Assembly: GCF_023558375.1 (NCBI RefSeq) | Contig: NZ_CP083761.1 | Span: 1,539,001 to 1,603,000, forward strand | Length of the DNA: 64,000 nt | Source: Chroococcidiopsis sp. CCMEE 29 | GTDB taxonomy: Bacteria; Cyanobacteriota; Cyanobacteriia; Cyanobacteriales; Chroococcidiopsidaceae | Reading direction: 5' to 3' | Shown here: piece after piece, positions 19,156 to 27,826 of the stretch | Layout: each line of letters begins with the position of its first letter | How positions within the stretch are numbered: position 1 is the stretch's first letter | The notes under the pieces: generated by a model | What the model was told of the DNA's origin: nothing | The model's database searches: none | Seen by the model: the letters and a program-made list of their open reading frames with translations, nothing else | Made by a program: the position numbers and the translations under genes

Positions 19156-20388
19156 TTATTCTTTAAGCGCAATTCCTAATATTACCAAGGCAGGCCAATA
19201 TATATAGGCAACGTAGTCCAGTTTTTCAACAAAACAGAAGGTAAATAGAACTAAGATTATACCCAATCCTACCCAGGAAACTGCGCTCTTCTGAGCCTTA
19301 ATTAAAAGCTCCATAAAGCTCCAGCACATCGGAAATGCAAATGCGATCGCACCCACTATTCCATGCAGGAATAGAAGGCTATACCAGGTATGGTGACTGC
19401 CAACGGGATAATGTTCTACAACTGCAGGTCCTCGCAACTCAACAACTGCATGACCCCAGATAGGCGCTTCGTTCCACCAGCGGTGTAGGGCAATGTTTCC
19501 CAGCATTTCTCTCGTTCGTGAAGATTTAGCTCTTTGAGCATGGAAATTATCTTTAAAAGATATAAACCAATCAAGCAATTGGGTACTGATAAGACCTGCA
19601 CAGAAGACACCTATTGCTGCTGATATTTGTATAGTAGATTTCGCCAGGTTAGCTAATAACCAACTTAGGCATGGAACAGCAAGCAGGCATACAACGGCCG
19701 CTCGTGAACCTGATGCCAAAGCCATAGCAACAGCAGCAATGATACCGATCAACTGCCACTTTTTATCCTTTTCTAAGCAGGCGATGAAGAAGTACAGACA
19801 TGCCACTAACCCTAAAACAGGTCCCCAGGGAGCAAACAAAAATATGCGAGCCTTACCATAATCGAAGGCGTAGAGATTTACAGTGTAAAGCAGTGGAGTA
19901 CCGCCAAACCTGCTTAATGGAGAAACGTATAGAGGGGTGGTTAGCTCTAACATCTTTGCCAGATAGCAGATTGGAAGAAAAACTAAACTTTGTACGCCAA
20001 GGATACAAATTGCTCGGGAAATTAATTCAGGTCTTATCTTCAGGCAGCCAATAAGCGGAAATAGAGCAAAAAGAGCCCATGCCTTGCCAAACTTAATCGA
20101 TGATTTTATAGCTTCAAAAATACTTAAATCATAATCATAATGACCCATAATTATAGCAAATTCTATAACTAGCATGGAAACAATCCATATCCACACTCCC
20201 ACAGGAATCATAATTCTTTCTTCAAATGGAGTCTCGTCTGTTTGGTTCCAGAGCTTTTTCAGTAAGTACAGCACTAAGAGCCAAGCCATTACGGGCGCTA
20301 CGACAAATTGAGCTCCAAGGAAATATAATACGTAAGTTCCTATTATGTAACACCAAACTACTCTCTCTTCAAAGTTTTGAGGTTTCAT
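19156..20388 (-). CDS. O-antigen ligase/polymerase-like membrane protein (Wzy type), paralogue 1
   Basis: A 410-residue polytopic membrane protein with about eleven hydrophobic segments and a periplasmic loop with RWWNEAPIWGHA. Same family as the gene at 16618. It lies 110 bp after the Wzz-like gene, the classic Wzz/Wzy pairing. A hairpin at 20467-20495 lies between them, so its transcription may be attenuated or start separately. No Wzx flippase is visible in the window, which leaves the export step of this polymer unassigned. Confidence 0.86.
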   Translation of the reverse strand: MKPQNFEERVVWCYIIGTYVLYFLGAQFVVAPVMAWLLVLYLLKKLWNQTDETPFEERIMIPVGVWIWIVSMLVIEFAIIMGHYDYDLSIFEAIKSSIKFGKAWALFALFPLIGCLKIRPELISRAICILGVQSLVFLPICYLAKMLELTTPLYVSPLSRFGGTPLLYTVNLYAFDYGKARIFLFAPWGPVLGLVACLYFFIACLEKDKKWQLIGIIAAVAMALASGSRAAVVCLLAVPCLSWLLANLAKSTIQISAAIGVFCAGLISTQLLDWFISFKDNFHAQRAKSSRTREMLGNIALHRWWNEAPIWGHAVVELRGPAVVEHYPVGSHHTWYSLLFLHGIVGAIAFAFPMCWSFMELLIKAQKSAVSWVGLGIILVLFTFCFVEKLDYVAYIYWPALVILGIALKE

Positions 20389-20466
20389 TAGAGTTTAATC
20401 TGAGTACTACTTCTTGCCGTAAAATACATTGGAGAAAGAATGTTGCGGCCTTAATTACACATAAGG

Positions 20467-20495
20467 AAAGCATTCAGTCAATTACTGAATGCTTT
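20467..20495 (-). terminator. hairpin between Wzz-like and Wzy-like genes
   Basis: Perfect 12-bp arms AAAGCATTCAGT and its complement enclose a 5-nt loop, starting 4 bp after the stop of the Wzz-like gene. It is not followed by a clear T run, so it could be an mRNA-stabilising or partial terminator hairpin rather than a full stop. Confidence 0.6.
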
Positions 20496-20498
20496 GGT

Positions 20499-21908
20499 TT
20501 AACCCTCAGTGATTATCCGCTTAAACCGCTTAGGGATCAAAGTTATGCGTTTGCGCAGCCAGAATGTTGTAAGTCCACTGGTTAAAAAGAAGGAGCCTAA
20601 GGCTGAACCTAGCAAAACATAAAGCACTTTAGGCGAACTGGGAGTTCCGGGCAAGCTAGCCGTTGTGAGCTTTTGAAGATGAGGATAAGAACTGACGTAA
20701 TTTGACCTGATCACATTCAATTTGCCCAGAGCAGACGCAAAGACTGCTTCATCAGCTGTCACTTCCCGCTGGAGTTGATCGAGTGTGGTCTGCTGCTGTA
20801 ATAGTTTTGTAAGTCTAGCCTCAAGCTGAGAACGGAGTTGTTCTTGCTCCTGAAGCCGAGTCTCGAGTACCCGTTGCTCTTCCTGACCTGAAACCAGTTT
20901 GTTGAAAAACTCTGCGTTAACAAGACTGTTTCGCTCTAGGTCTTCAAGACTGACTGAGTGACCTAAAAGATACTGACTCCGGGTAATCAGGGCTGTTCGA
21001 GCAGTATCTCTCCTCTCCTTCTGATTAATTAACGAAGGATTGTTAGGTGTAAACTTGGAGCTAAAGCTAGCCAGAGCAGCACTAGCTTCATTGTATTCCT
21101 TTAAATGCTGCATAAACTGCAAGTCTGCCCTGAGGGCGAAGGCATCTAAAGCTTGCGGAGTCGATAAGTTTAAATTGTCAGATAGCAGCCTTAGACGGGC
21201 ATTAGATTCTTCCAACTGAATTTGGATTTGATCACGCTGATTCCGTAGAGCTTGAATATTGTTTACAACCTGGCCTACTTGAGCGTTAGAGACCAAACCC
21301 GATCTAGCCTGGTAATCAGCAAGGCGTTTTTTAGAAGCTTCAAGCTTTACCTGAGAAGCACGAAGACCCTGTTGAAGCTCCGCCTCCCTTTGAGCAGCTT
21401 CTTGAACTCTTAACCGAGCTAGCCTTGCTTCAAGAGCATTGTAAAACGCAATATTTTTTTTCTGAGCTTCCTCTGGAGTGGCCCCCTGAACTTCAAATTC
21501 TATCAATGTATTGGCTTCTACGGCCTTAACCCGAGGCATGCGGGGTTCGGCAAACTCTGCCAGGGACATGTTAAGTTGCTTAGCAGCCGACCTCAGAACA
21601 GGCTCAGTTGAAGTAAGAAATATATAAAGTGATCTGGGATCGAAGGGGGTACTACTATAGGGAGACACTTCCTGAGAGCTGGCTGCTCCACTACCAGGCA
21701 GGCCTACCTGAATGGGTGGGGGTGCTCCGGGCAAACTAACATATAACTTACTAGAGTAAGTTTTTGGCGCAAATGTCAGATAAAGGAAAGCTGTGATCCA
21801 AAGGGCTGCATTGCCAACTATACCCAGGAATAAGTAAAGATTCCCAGTAGAGCCTTGCTCTACTGCTGATTCTGCAGGTTTGCGGCGATAATTGATAACC
21901 TCAGTCAT
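20499..21908 (-). CDS. Wzz/GumC-like polysaccharide co-polymerase without kinase domain
   Basis: Chain-length determinant type protein. Membrane helix 1 is about residues 25-47, followed by a periplasmic region with long coiled coils (about 150-220 and 305-385, rich in Gln, Glu and Leu), and membrane helix 2 near residues 425-448 preceded by the PSSPK motif typical of the family (TPSSPKVLYVL). It ends in a short basic tail with no Walker A, so no BY-kinase is fused and none is in the window. The start is the ATG with GGAGG 6 nt upstream. It is the second gene of the copy-e unit. Confidence 0.86.
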   Translation of the reverse strand: MTEVINYRRKPAESAVEQGSTGNLYLFLGIVGNAALWITAFLYLTFAPKTYSSKLYVSLPGAPPPIQVGLPGSGAASSQEVSPYSSTPFDPRSLYIFLTSTEPVLRSAAKQLNMSLAEFAEPRMPRVKAVEANTLIEFEVQGATPEEAQKKNIAFYNALEARLARLRVQEAAQREAELQQGLRASQVKLEASKKRLADYQARSGLVSNAQVGQVVNNIQALRNQRDQIQIQLEESNARLRLLSDNLNLSTPQALDAFALRADLQFMQHLKEYNEASAALASFSSKFTPNNPSLINQKERRDTARTALITRSQYLLGHSVSLEDLERNSLVNAEFFNKLVSGQEEQRVLETRLQEQEQLRSQLEARLTKLLQQQTTLDQLQREVTADEAVFASALGKLNVIRSNYVSSYPHLQKLTTASLPGTPSSPKVLYVLLGSALGSFFLTSGLTTFWLRKRITLIPKRFKRIITEG

Positions 21909-21981
21909 TGTTACCTCCATTAGTGGGAGCTGTTAAATTGGACAGGAATATTAAGGCTTCTAATTAAAATCGGGTTTCACA

Positions 21982-23006
21982 CCTTCAGCAGTGGATGAGG
22001 CTGCTCCGTGAAATACTCCGATAGATTGCTGCTATATCTGCAACCTCTGTAGTGATAGAACGCACCGGTCTAATTCCTTGGCGCAGCCGTTCGAGTAAGT
22101 TGGCATCCACTGCTAGCCGGGTAATAGCGTCAGTCCACGCTCTGACATCATTGGGTGGAATGAGTAATCCATCTACACCATGTCTGACCAGCTCAGCAAT
22201 ACCCCCGAGATTTGACCCCAACACCGGGGTAGCTGCAGCATGAGCTTCTAGCACTACCAGTGGTCCCGTTTCAAGCCATTGTGATGGCACAGCTAGTACG
22301 TCAAACCTTGCTAATGCTGAGGGCAAGTCTTCTCGTGATAAGGGCTGAGCTACATGAATGCGATTGTCATTGGCGATGCTTGCTAGGATTTGCTTTCGGT
22401 ATTGCTCGTCATCCCCTACTGCGTGGATCGTCAATTCGATGGAAACATCAGTAGGTAAACACTTTAATGCTTCTACCAGAATGTGAATGCCTTTATCTTG
22501 ACTCCAGCGCCCCAGAAAACCAACCCGCAAAGGTTCGCTCGGCTGTTTTAACTTGGGTGCTGCCTTCTGAAAAGAATCAGGAATCCCATATCGACACAGC
22601 ACAAGCTTTTCTCTCGGTATCCCGTTAGCTAACAGGGCTTCATACAGCCACTCACATACCACCACTATCCGGTCTGCAAATTTAGCCATCTCTTGCAAGC
22701 CGTATTGACGCGCAGCTACAAAGGTCGGCACAACAAAAGGACTAAGCAACTTTTCGGCAATTACGCCTCCTGTCCCAGGTGTGGAGGTGAAGCGACGAAG
22801 TAATCCCCTTGCCATCTGGCTGATAGGTATCGGCGTATGGCTCAAGTTGTTAATCGCTGCTGCCGATAGACTCTTGGGTACGCCACAACATTGGCTGCAC
22901 CGCACTTGCTCGATCTTGCCATCACATGCCTGTTGTCCGTAGAGCATCAGTGTATGCCGCTGGCAAATTGGTATCGGTAGGTGTAGTGTCACCACCGTCG
23001 CCATAT
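21982..23006. repeat. 1,025-bp duplicated segment, copy 1 (intact gene)
   Basis: This stretch is, as far as I can compare by eye, identical base for base to 29892-30916, in the same orientation and at a constant offset of 7,910 bp. It covers codons from an internal Met (ATGGCGACGG) to just after the stop of the GT4 gene. A few further bases (TTCAC) match on the left with one mismatch. Confidence 0.9.
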
Positions 23007-23352
23007 TTAGTTCTTTTGCTAGTCGCAGATGGGGCAAACCACACTTCGGCGTCCACTGGTGCTGGTTGTATATCTCTGCTTTCTGCTGCTTGAGCCAACT
23101 GGCAAATCGCTCAAAGCCACCGTGAGGAACTTGCCCATAATTCGGTTCGGGTTTTGGTTCGGGAAATACGGGATAGCGATAAACTTCTACTCCCTTGTAT
23201 TCATAGGTATCTTCTTGAGGACTATCCTGAGATGCAGCCATCTTGCTTTCTACTCCATGCTTGAGCATCTCTGGCATGAGTTCGCTCAGATGGACTTGGA
23301 TGCCTCCACACTTATCTGGGAAATATCGAGCAACAGATTGGATTGCCTTCAT
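21985..23352 (-). CDS. GT4 family glycosyltransferase (full-length copy)
   Basis: GT-B fold family 4 enzyme. The N-terminal domain starts YFPDKCGGIQVHLSEL; the C-terminal Rossmann domain has RVGFLGRWSQDKGIHIL and the nucleotide-binding VLEAHAAATPVLGS with an acid loop. A cysteine cluster (CSQCCG) near residue 160 is unusual. I chose the ATG giving MKAIQSVARYFP; a TTG 20 codons upstream is weaker. It is the first gene after element copy e and heads the unit that runs through Wzz, Wzy, GT2, Wzy and GH5. Its last 339 codons are duplicated exactly at 29895. Confidence 0.9.
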   Translation of the reverse strand: MKAIQSVARYFPDKCGGIQVHLSELMPEMLKHGVESKMAASQDSPQEDTYEYKGVEVYRYPVFPEPKPEPNYGQVPHGGFERFASWLKQQKAEIYNQHQWTPKCGLPHLRLAKELNMATVVTLHLPIPICQRHTLMLYGQQACDGKIEQVRCSQCCGVPKSLSAAAINNLSHTPIPISQMARGLLRRFTSTPGTGGVIAEKLLSPFVVPTFVAARQYGLQEMAKFADRIVVVCEWLYEALLANGIPREKLVLCRYGIPDSFQKAAPKLKQPSEPLRVGFLGRWSQDKGIHILVEALKCLPTDVSIELTIHAVGDDEQYRKQILASIANDNRIHVAQPLSREDLPSALARFDVLAVPSQWLETGPLVVLEAHAAATPVLGSNLGGIAELVRHGVDGLLIPPNDVRAWTDAITRLAVDANLLERLRQGIRPVRSITTEVADIAAIYRSISRSSLIHC

Positions 23353-23507
23353 TATTTTTATGACTTGACTCCATCCAGACCAATTCCAATTACAGGTTTC
23401 TTCATCTAGCAACCCGAATCACAATTTTACTTTTCAGGAAACTAGAACTGTGTTTTTACGCCTAGACAGCTAAATTCCTTCTTCGATTATCCTCTTCCAA
23501 GAGCGAG

Positions 23508-23543
23508 AACTTGTCGATACAGACAAGTTCAGTTGTTTTACCG
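23508..23543 (-). promoter_or_regulatory. conserved intergenic element, copy e
   Basis: This copy has a perfect inverted repeat, AACTTGT and ACAAGTT around CGATACAG, the best dyad of the eight. It lies 156 bp upstream of the GT4 start. The leader blocks AAGGAATTTAGCTGTCTAGG and CTAGTTTCCTG follow in gene orientation. A second half-site AAGTTCAG at 23567 is 42 bp further upstream. Confidence 0.75.
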
Positions 23544-23700
23544 CCTGATCTAGGCTCAATTAAAAAAAGTTCAGTTTTTCCCAAGCTCTAGAGAAGCCAG
23601 GTTTAAACTTAAGAGCTTCATCAAAGGCTTGCTAATAGAAACCATAGAGTTACTCCATAAGCCACCCCAAACCTTAACTTTTCCACGAATGAGAATGAGT

Positions 23701-24393
23701 TTAGCTAGAAAACCTTAACTTCAACTTCAGGCTTTGGTAAATTAGCTGAATTACCTTTTCAATATTCGAAGTTTTTAGCTGTCTCATCCGCTCTTCCCAG
23801 GTTTTATTATTTACATCTTGACAGTACTGTGCAACAGTTGCCCTGGCAAAAATAGGCACAGCAATAGTAACATCTTCGATAATTACTACATATCTATGGC
23901 TTTTGCCCGATTGAAGTGCATTAATCACTGCAGTAATATCTGGCCATTGTTCTACCTTATGAGAACCTGGTGGAGGAGATGTAAACAATCTAGCATCATC
24001 AATAAAAATGAAATTTTCAAATTTTGAGCGATTGAGGATTTCAATCTCTTCAATTAATGGGCATTCATCATTATCTCCATAAGTTGAACCTCCACACCAA
24101 TGAGCATCCAACCAAAAAATACTCGAACCCTCTAATCGCTCTAGCAACTTACTAAGTTCTGTTTTTGAATCTCCAAAGATGAATTCTATGTTGCTTATAT
24201 GACGAAACTCATCAGTTACCTTTTCATAAAGCTCCTCAGAATATTCAATGGTTAAAACATTTTTGAAATACCGAGATGCCCAAACAGCAGTGCTTCCTTT
24301 ATAAGTACCTGTCTCCACTAGGTTTTCAATCGGAAACTCTGTTAGTAATTTGGTAATTAATTCCGTCGGTGGACCCCATCGTGTGATACCCAT
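23701..24393 (-). CDS. class I methyltransferase-like protein
   Basis: A 230-residue protein with a Rossmann-type start NLVETGTYKGSTAVWA, the acidic strand LTIEYSEELYE, FIFGDSKTEL, and IFWLDAHWCGG, as in class I methyltransferases related to the TylF/FkbM group. It lacks the usual glycine-rich motif I in full (ETGTYKGST in place of D-X-G-X-G), but that variant occurs in the family. It follows the FkbM gene by 52 bp on the same strand, so the two are probably co-transcribed. Likely a sugar or glycan modifying enzyme; the substrate is unknown. Confidence 0.7.
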   Translation of the reverse strand: MGITRWGPPTELITKLLTEFPIENLVETGTYKGSTAVWASRYFKNVLTIEYSEELYEKVTDEFRHISNIEFIFGDSKTELSKLLERLEGSSIFWLDAHWCGGSTYGDNDECPLIEEIEILNRSKFENFIFIDDARLFTSPPPGSHKVEQWPDITAVINALQSGKSHRYVVIIEDVTIAVPIFARATVAQYCQDVNNKTWEERMRQLKTSNIEKVIQLIYQSLKLKLRFSS

Positions 24394-24445
24394 GTAACTT
24401 TACTCTCTCCAAAACTACAAGTTGAGAAATTCTACTGAGCCAAAA

Positions 24446-25237
24446 CTATCGCTTAATAAAGATACTATCTTCTTGACAAGGAGACCCATCAATCGGGCTT
24501 TTTATTTGGCTCCAACTACCTAAATAGATAAAGTCTAATTTAGTAAGGATATGGTAAATATCTGAGAATAGAGGTTGACTTTTATACAACTCTTTAAAAG
24601 ATGTCTCTATAATAATTAACTTAACATCGCTTAAAGTGCTTAAACTGCCAGCAATAACTTTATCTTCAAAACCTTGAACGTCTATTTTTAAAAGGATATT
24701 CTTCGGCAGATTAAGTTTTTGAGCAAAACTATCAAGAGTATCAACTTGAATGATTTCTTTAGTTGAACCTTGTGTAAATGGAAAATGATCTTTATGTTCT
24801 CCAAGTTTCAATAACGATGAGCTTGGAGAAAAATCATTATGATGTATTTCTGTTTCTTGCAACTTTTCGCCTAAAGCTACATTAAAACATTGAAAATTTG
24901 TGATATTTTTTAAATTTTTATTTAGTTTTTCAAAACAATCTTTTAATGGCTCAAACGAATATATCCTTGCATCTGGTAGTATTTTGTGAATCTTTAAAGC
25001 AAATTCTCCAGTATGAGCTCCAACATCAATAACTGTTTTAATATTCATGTTTTGGAGCCACTTAAATTTATCTTCCTCTGAAGGTAAAATTTTTAAAGGA
25101 AAACCTTTTATATGTGTAGGAAAACCTGTTAAGTAGGTAGATCTTCTTGTAGAAACAAACTTTCCTAATAAACCTTTTCCAGTCCTTTTCAGTTCTAAAC
25201 CTATTAAGTTAAGGGGTGTATTTACCAAAGCTTTCAT
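24446..25237 (-). CDS. FkbM family methyltransferase
   Basis: 263 residues. SAM-binding motif I is VIDVGAHTGEFALKI, followed by YSFEPLKDCFEKL, FNVALGEK and the FkbM-specific LLKIDVQGFEDKVIAGS. These features place it firmly in the FkbM group, which O-methylates sugars or small molecules. The N-terminal 45 residues are basic. In the ancestral arrangement it followed the GT2 at 26525 by about 50 bp; an ISKra4-type element now separates them and may cut the transcript. Confidence 0.9.
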   Translation of the reverse strand: MKALVNTPLNLIGLELKRTGKGLLGKFVSTRRSTYLTGFPTHIKGFPLKILPSEEDKFKWLQNMNIKTVIDVGAHTGEFALKIHKILPDARIYSFEPLKDCFEKLNKNLKNITNFQCFNVALGEKLQETEIHHNDFSPSSSLLKLGEHKDHFPFTQGSTKEIIQVDTLDSFAQKLNLPKNILLKIDVQGFEDKVIAGSLSTLSDVKLIIIETSFKELYKSQPLFSDIYHILTKLDFIYLGSWSQIKSPIDGSPCQEDSIFIKR

Positions 25238-25354
25238 TATTGAGTTACCTTCTTTCTATTTCTGAAATTTTTAAAAAATCCTACTAAGTTAAGTAAAACT
25301 TGATGTACGCTCAATTTCTTGAGGTATTTGAGATAACATCACTTTGTTTTTAGA

Positions 25355-25363
25355 CATGTCAAC
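25355..25363. repeat. 9-bp target duplication, left copy
   Basis: CATGTCAAC flanks the ISKra4-type element on both sides; the other copy is at 26546-26554. It lies in frame within the GT2 coding sequence (Val-Asp-Met on the minus strand). Confidence 0.9.
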
Positions 25364-25387
25364 GAGTGCATCCCAGTTTTGTAGGTC

Positions 25388-26221
25388 TTACTTTGAGAAC
25401 TGTCCATTGAGGTAGGCGCAGCGCTGCTTCAGCACCTGCGGCACATTGTGTTTGCTCCATTGTGCCCCCGATATCTTAATTCGCCGTCCTATCTGTTTGA
25501 CCGTTGATTCAATCGCACCTGAACCAATTGAAATGCCTTCCGCTTGATAATAGCCATAGTTGACAATCCGGTGCCGATGCTTGTTGAGATAGGCAATAAA
25601 GGTCGTGACTCGCTCGTGTTGCCAATCATTAAACTGTGCAATCGCCCCATCAACATCCCCTTGCCATAGACAGGCTTGTGCCGCATCTAAGCGTTGCTGA
25701 GAACCTCCTACCTTGCCCAAATTTTCGACCAGGTGATACCAGTCTAAAATCTCACGCCTTTGAGCGGAGATGCCAATCTGTGCGTAAAGATTCCAAATGC
25801 CATCATGACCATCTCCCAAGCAAGTCAACGGGTCAGAAAAAGGTTGGGCATTAACCCAGTTCACTAAACGTTCATTGTCCTGAAAAAACGCACCGACGCA
25901 GCCCTCGTGCAGATTCACCCCTTTGTAGTCTCGCCATTCACTGGGCTGTCCTTGGGGAGTTCGCAGTCGTACCTTGCCCCCGTCTATACTGATTTCATCC
26001 ACCGCTTGCTCTATCTGTAGTTGCTCCAAGGTTTGACGATGCACCAACCGCTGTTGGGTGCTATGAGAAACCTTGACCCCAGTCAGGATCTCGATGTCTT
26101 CCGCTGTCCGCTCATAGGACTCATTGGCGCTCACCAACAAACAGCACCTCTCCAGGTAAGGACTCCAGCGGCTGTAGGCTTTGACCTCCAGAATTTGGGC
26201 TTGTTTCTCACTGACTCTCAA
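25388..26221 (-). CDS. ISKra4-family transposase, catalytic ORF
   Basis: DDE-type transposase of 277 residues: ISIDGGKVRLR, then LGDGHDGIWNLY, then the acidic IGSGAIESTVKQIGRR. It begins with TTG overlapping the stop of orfA (GATTGAG), so it is made by re-initiation or by a frameshift that fuses it to orfA; related elements are known in one- and two-ORF forms. No internal stop is seen, so the element may be active. Confidence 0.88.
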   Translation of the reverse strand: MRVSEKQAQILEVKAYSRWSPYLERCCLLVSANESYERTAEDIEILTGVKVSHSTQQRLVHRQTLEQLQIEQAVDEISIDGGKVRLRTPQGQPSEWRDYKGVNLHEGCVGAFFQDNERLVNWVNAQPFSDPLTCLGDGHDGIWNLYAQIGISAQRREILDWYHLVENLGKVGGSQQRLDAAQACLWQGDVDGAIAQFNDWQHERVTTFIAYLNKHRHRIVNYGYYQAEGISIGSGAIESTVKQIGRRIKISGAQWSKHNVPQVLKQRCAYLNGQFSK

Positions 26222-26448
26222 TCGTCCGAGGATGCTCTCAAGGCTGCGCTGTCGTCCGCTCGTTGTACCGCTGCTTGTTGCGATAAAAAATTTCCCATCT
26301 CTGGAGTGACATGTTCTAGCAGATGTCTCCGCACCGCCGTCTCAATCCCTGCGAGTGTTTTCACCTGCTCTGGGTCGGTTTCTTCGTATAGCAGGGCGGC
26401 AATAGCACGAGCGTGAGCTTGAATTTGGGCTTTTTTGTCAGCTTCCAT
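26218..26448 (-). CDS. ISKra4-family transposase, N-terminal ORF
   Basis: A 76-residue ORF with LLYEETDPEQVKTLAGIE and VRRHLLEHVTPEMGNFLS, the usual N-terminal region of ISKra4 transposases. It overlaps the downstream ORF by 4 bp. Confidence 0.82.
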   Translation of the reverse strand: MEADKKAQIQAHARAIAALLYEETDPEQVKTLAGIETAVRRHLLEHVTPEMGNFLSQQAAVQRADDSAALRASSDD

Positions 26449-26524
26449 CTGTCTTATTGGCTAAAGGAGCAATGCTCAAAGTTTAGCGCTGTCTTCAAAA
26501 CATACGCCTAAGCACTTATACTCA

Positions 26525-27601
26525 CTACAAAATTGAGATGCACTCCATGTCAACTTTAACAGGAGGCCATTCCAAGTCGTACTTGTTAATGAGGTTGTAG
26601 GCAAGCACCTTTTTCTGGTAATAAGTGTAGAGCCGGTTTCTGCTTAGTTTTCTAATAGATTTCTTGATAAAATAAAAAGGATCAGACTTTAGGAATAAGT
26701 ATAGATACTCTATGTTGCTAAATAAGGATTTTGAAAAACGAATTTGTTTATATAGGCAATGGGTATAGCTATTTACTAAATCTGATAGTAGGTATTGTTT
26801 ATTTAGAGGGTTTGTAAGTAGTTTTACTTTGTCAGAAATGGCAAAGAAATCAAGATTAACCTCAGCAATCCTTAACCAATTTTTATGTAGATGAGGAGAG
26901 GAATATAAGTTGTATGTAGATTGTTCTTCATGCTTTCGCCATGTTGCTAGTAATTCTGGAATATAAAGCAGATCGGTAAATAAACCCAATCTCATTGTCC
27001 AATCGTAGTCACCCATAAAACCATGTATGGTTGAGAATCCCTTCATTTTTTCTATCAGGTTACGTCGAAAGACTAATGATGTAATAGTTACGTATAAAGT
27101 GCGATAGACAAAATGCATCATAAACTCGCATAAACCCGAGCGGCGGTGTGCATACTTATTGACATCACAGTACAAATCCAAACGCTCTTCAACGATTTTT
27201 TCAAATGGAGTAATAATGTTTCCGTCCTGATCTATGAAGGCAAATTGAAAATGGCACACATCAATGTCAGGGTGCGCGTCTAGTGCTTTTACCGTAGTTG
27301 AAATCAATTTTGGGTAACACGTATCATCACTCGTTAGGAAGTAAAAGTAGTCAGTATCAACATACTTCAAGCATTCATTCCAGTCTACATACATTCCTTG
27401 CTGTCGCCCTCGCACCAGAATGAAACGAGGATCTGATGCAAATTGTTGCATGTATTCCCAGCTTCCATCTGTAGAATGACCATCCACAAATACGCACTTC
27501 CAATCTCCACAATCCTGATTCAAAATACTTTGAATACAAGCGGGTAGGTACTTAATTTTATTGAGATTAGGAATGCAGAATGTGAATCTTGGTCTGTTCA
27601 T
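26525..27601 (-). CDS. GT2 family glycosyltransferase with IS-derived C terminus
   Basis: Family 2 enzyme: FCIPNLNKIKYLPACI, CVFVDGHSTDGSW and the metal site LTSDDTCYPKL. The catalytic domain is intact. The last six residues (ECISIL) and stop are encoded by the right end of the ISKra4 element. On the other side of the element, after the in-frame duplication, the original frame continues for 21 codons (SKNKVMLSQIP and so on) to TAA at 25289-25291. The ancestral protein was therefore about 373 residues rather than 358. Loss of the extreme tail may be tolerated; activity is uncertain. Confidence 0.88.
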   Translation of the reverse strand: MNRPRFTFCIPNLNKIKYLPACIQSILNQDCGDWKCVFVDGHSTDGSWEYMQQFASDPRFILVRGRQQGMYVDWNECLKYVDTDYFYFLTSDDTCYPKLISTTVKALDAHPDIDVCHFQFAFIDQDGNIITPFEKIVEERLDLYCDVNKYAHRRSGLCEFMMHFVYRTLYVTITSLVFRRNLIEKMKGFSTIHGFMGDYDWTMRLGLFTDLLYIPELLATWRKHEEQSTYNLYSSPHLHKNWLRIAEVNLDFFAISDKVKLLTNPLNKQYLLSDLVNSYTHCLYKQIRFSKSLFSNIEYLYLFLKSDPFYFIKKSIRKLSRNRLYTYYQKKVLAYNLINKYDLEWPPVKVDMECISIL

Positions 27602-27826
27602 AACACTAAACCTACTAAAATTAATTCAATTACTATCACGAAGGCAAGCTTTATTTAAGCAGCAGTAATTTTTTTATCAAGTTGCCAGATGTTTACTAGT
27701 AGTCACTGAATAATCAAGCTTTATCCAAGTCCCACCCTATATGTCCTGTCTTAAGCTTATAGCCGTCAAAAACAATAAAGTTGTCAATCGTTGGTATCTT
27801 TGTTGTATCAAAAATTCTGTAGAGAG

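Larger units (their letters stand above)
25364..26545 (-). mobile_element. ISKra4-family insertion sequence, complete, 1,182 bp
   Basis: The ends are imperfect inverted repeats, GAGTGCATCCCAGTTTTGTAG on the left and GAGTGCATCTCAATTTTGTAG on the right (inverted), 19 of 21 matching. The 9-bp duplication CATGTCAAC is on both sides. It contains orfA (26218-26448) and the DDE transposase (25388-26221). It is inserted near the 3' end of the GT2 gene and supplies that gene's present stop codon. Confidence 0.9.
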
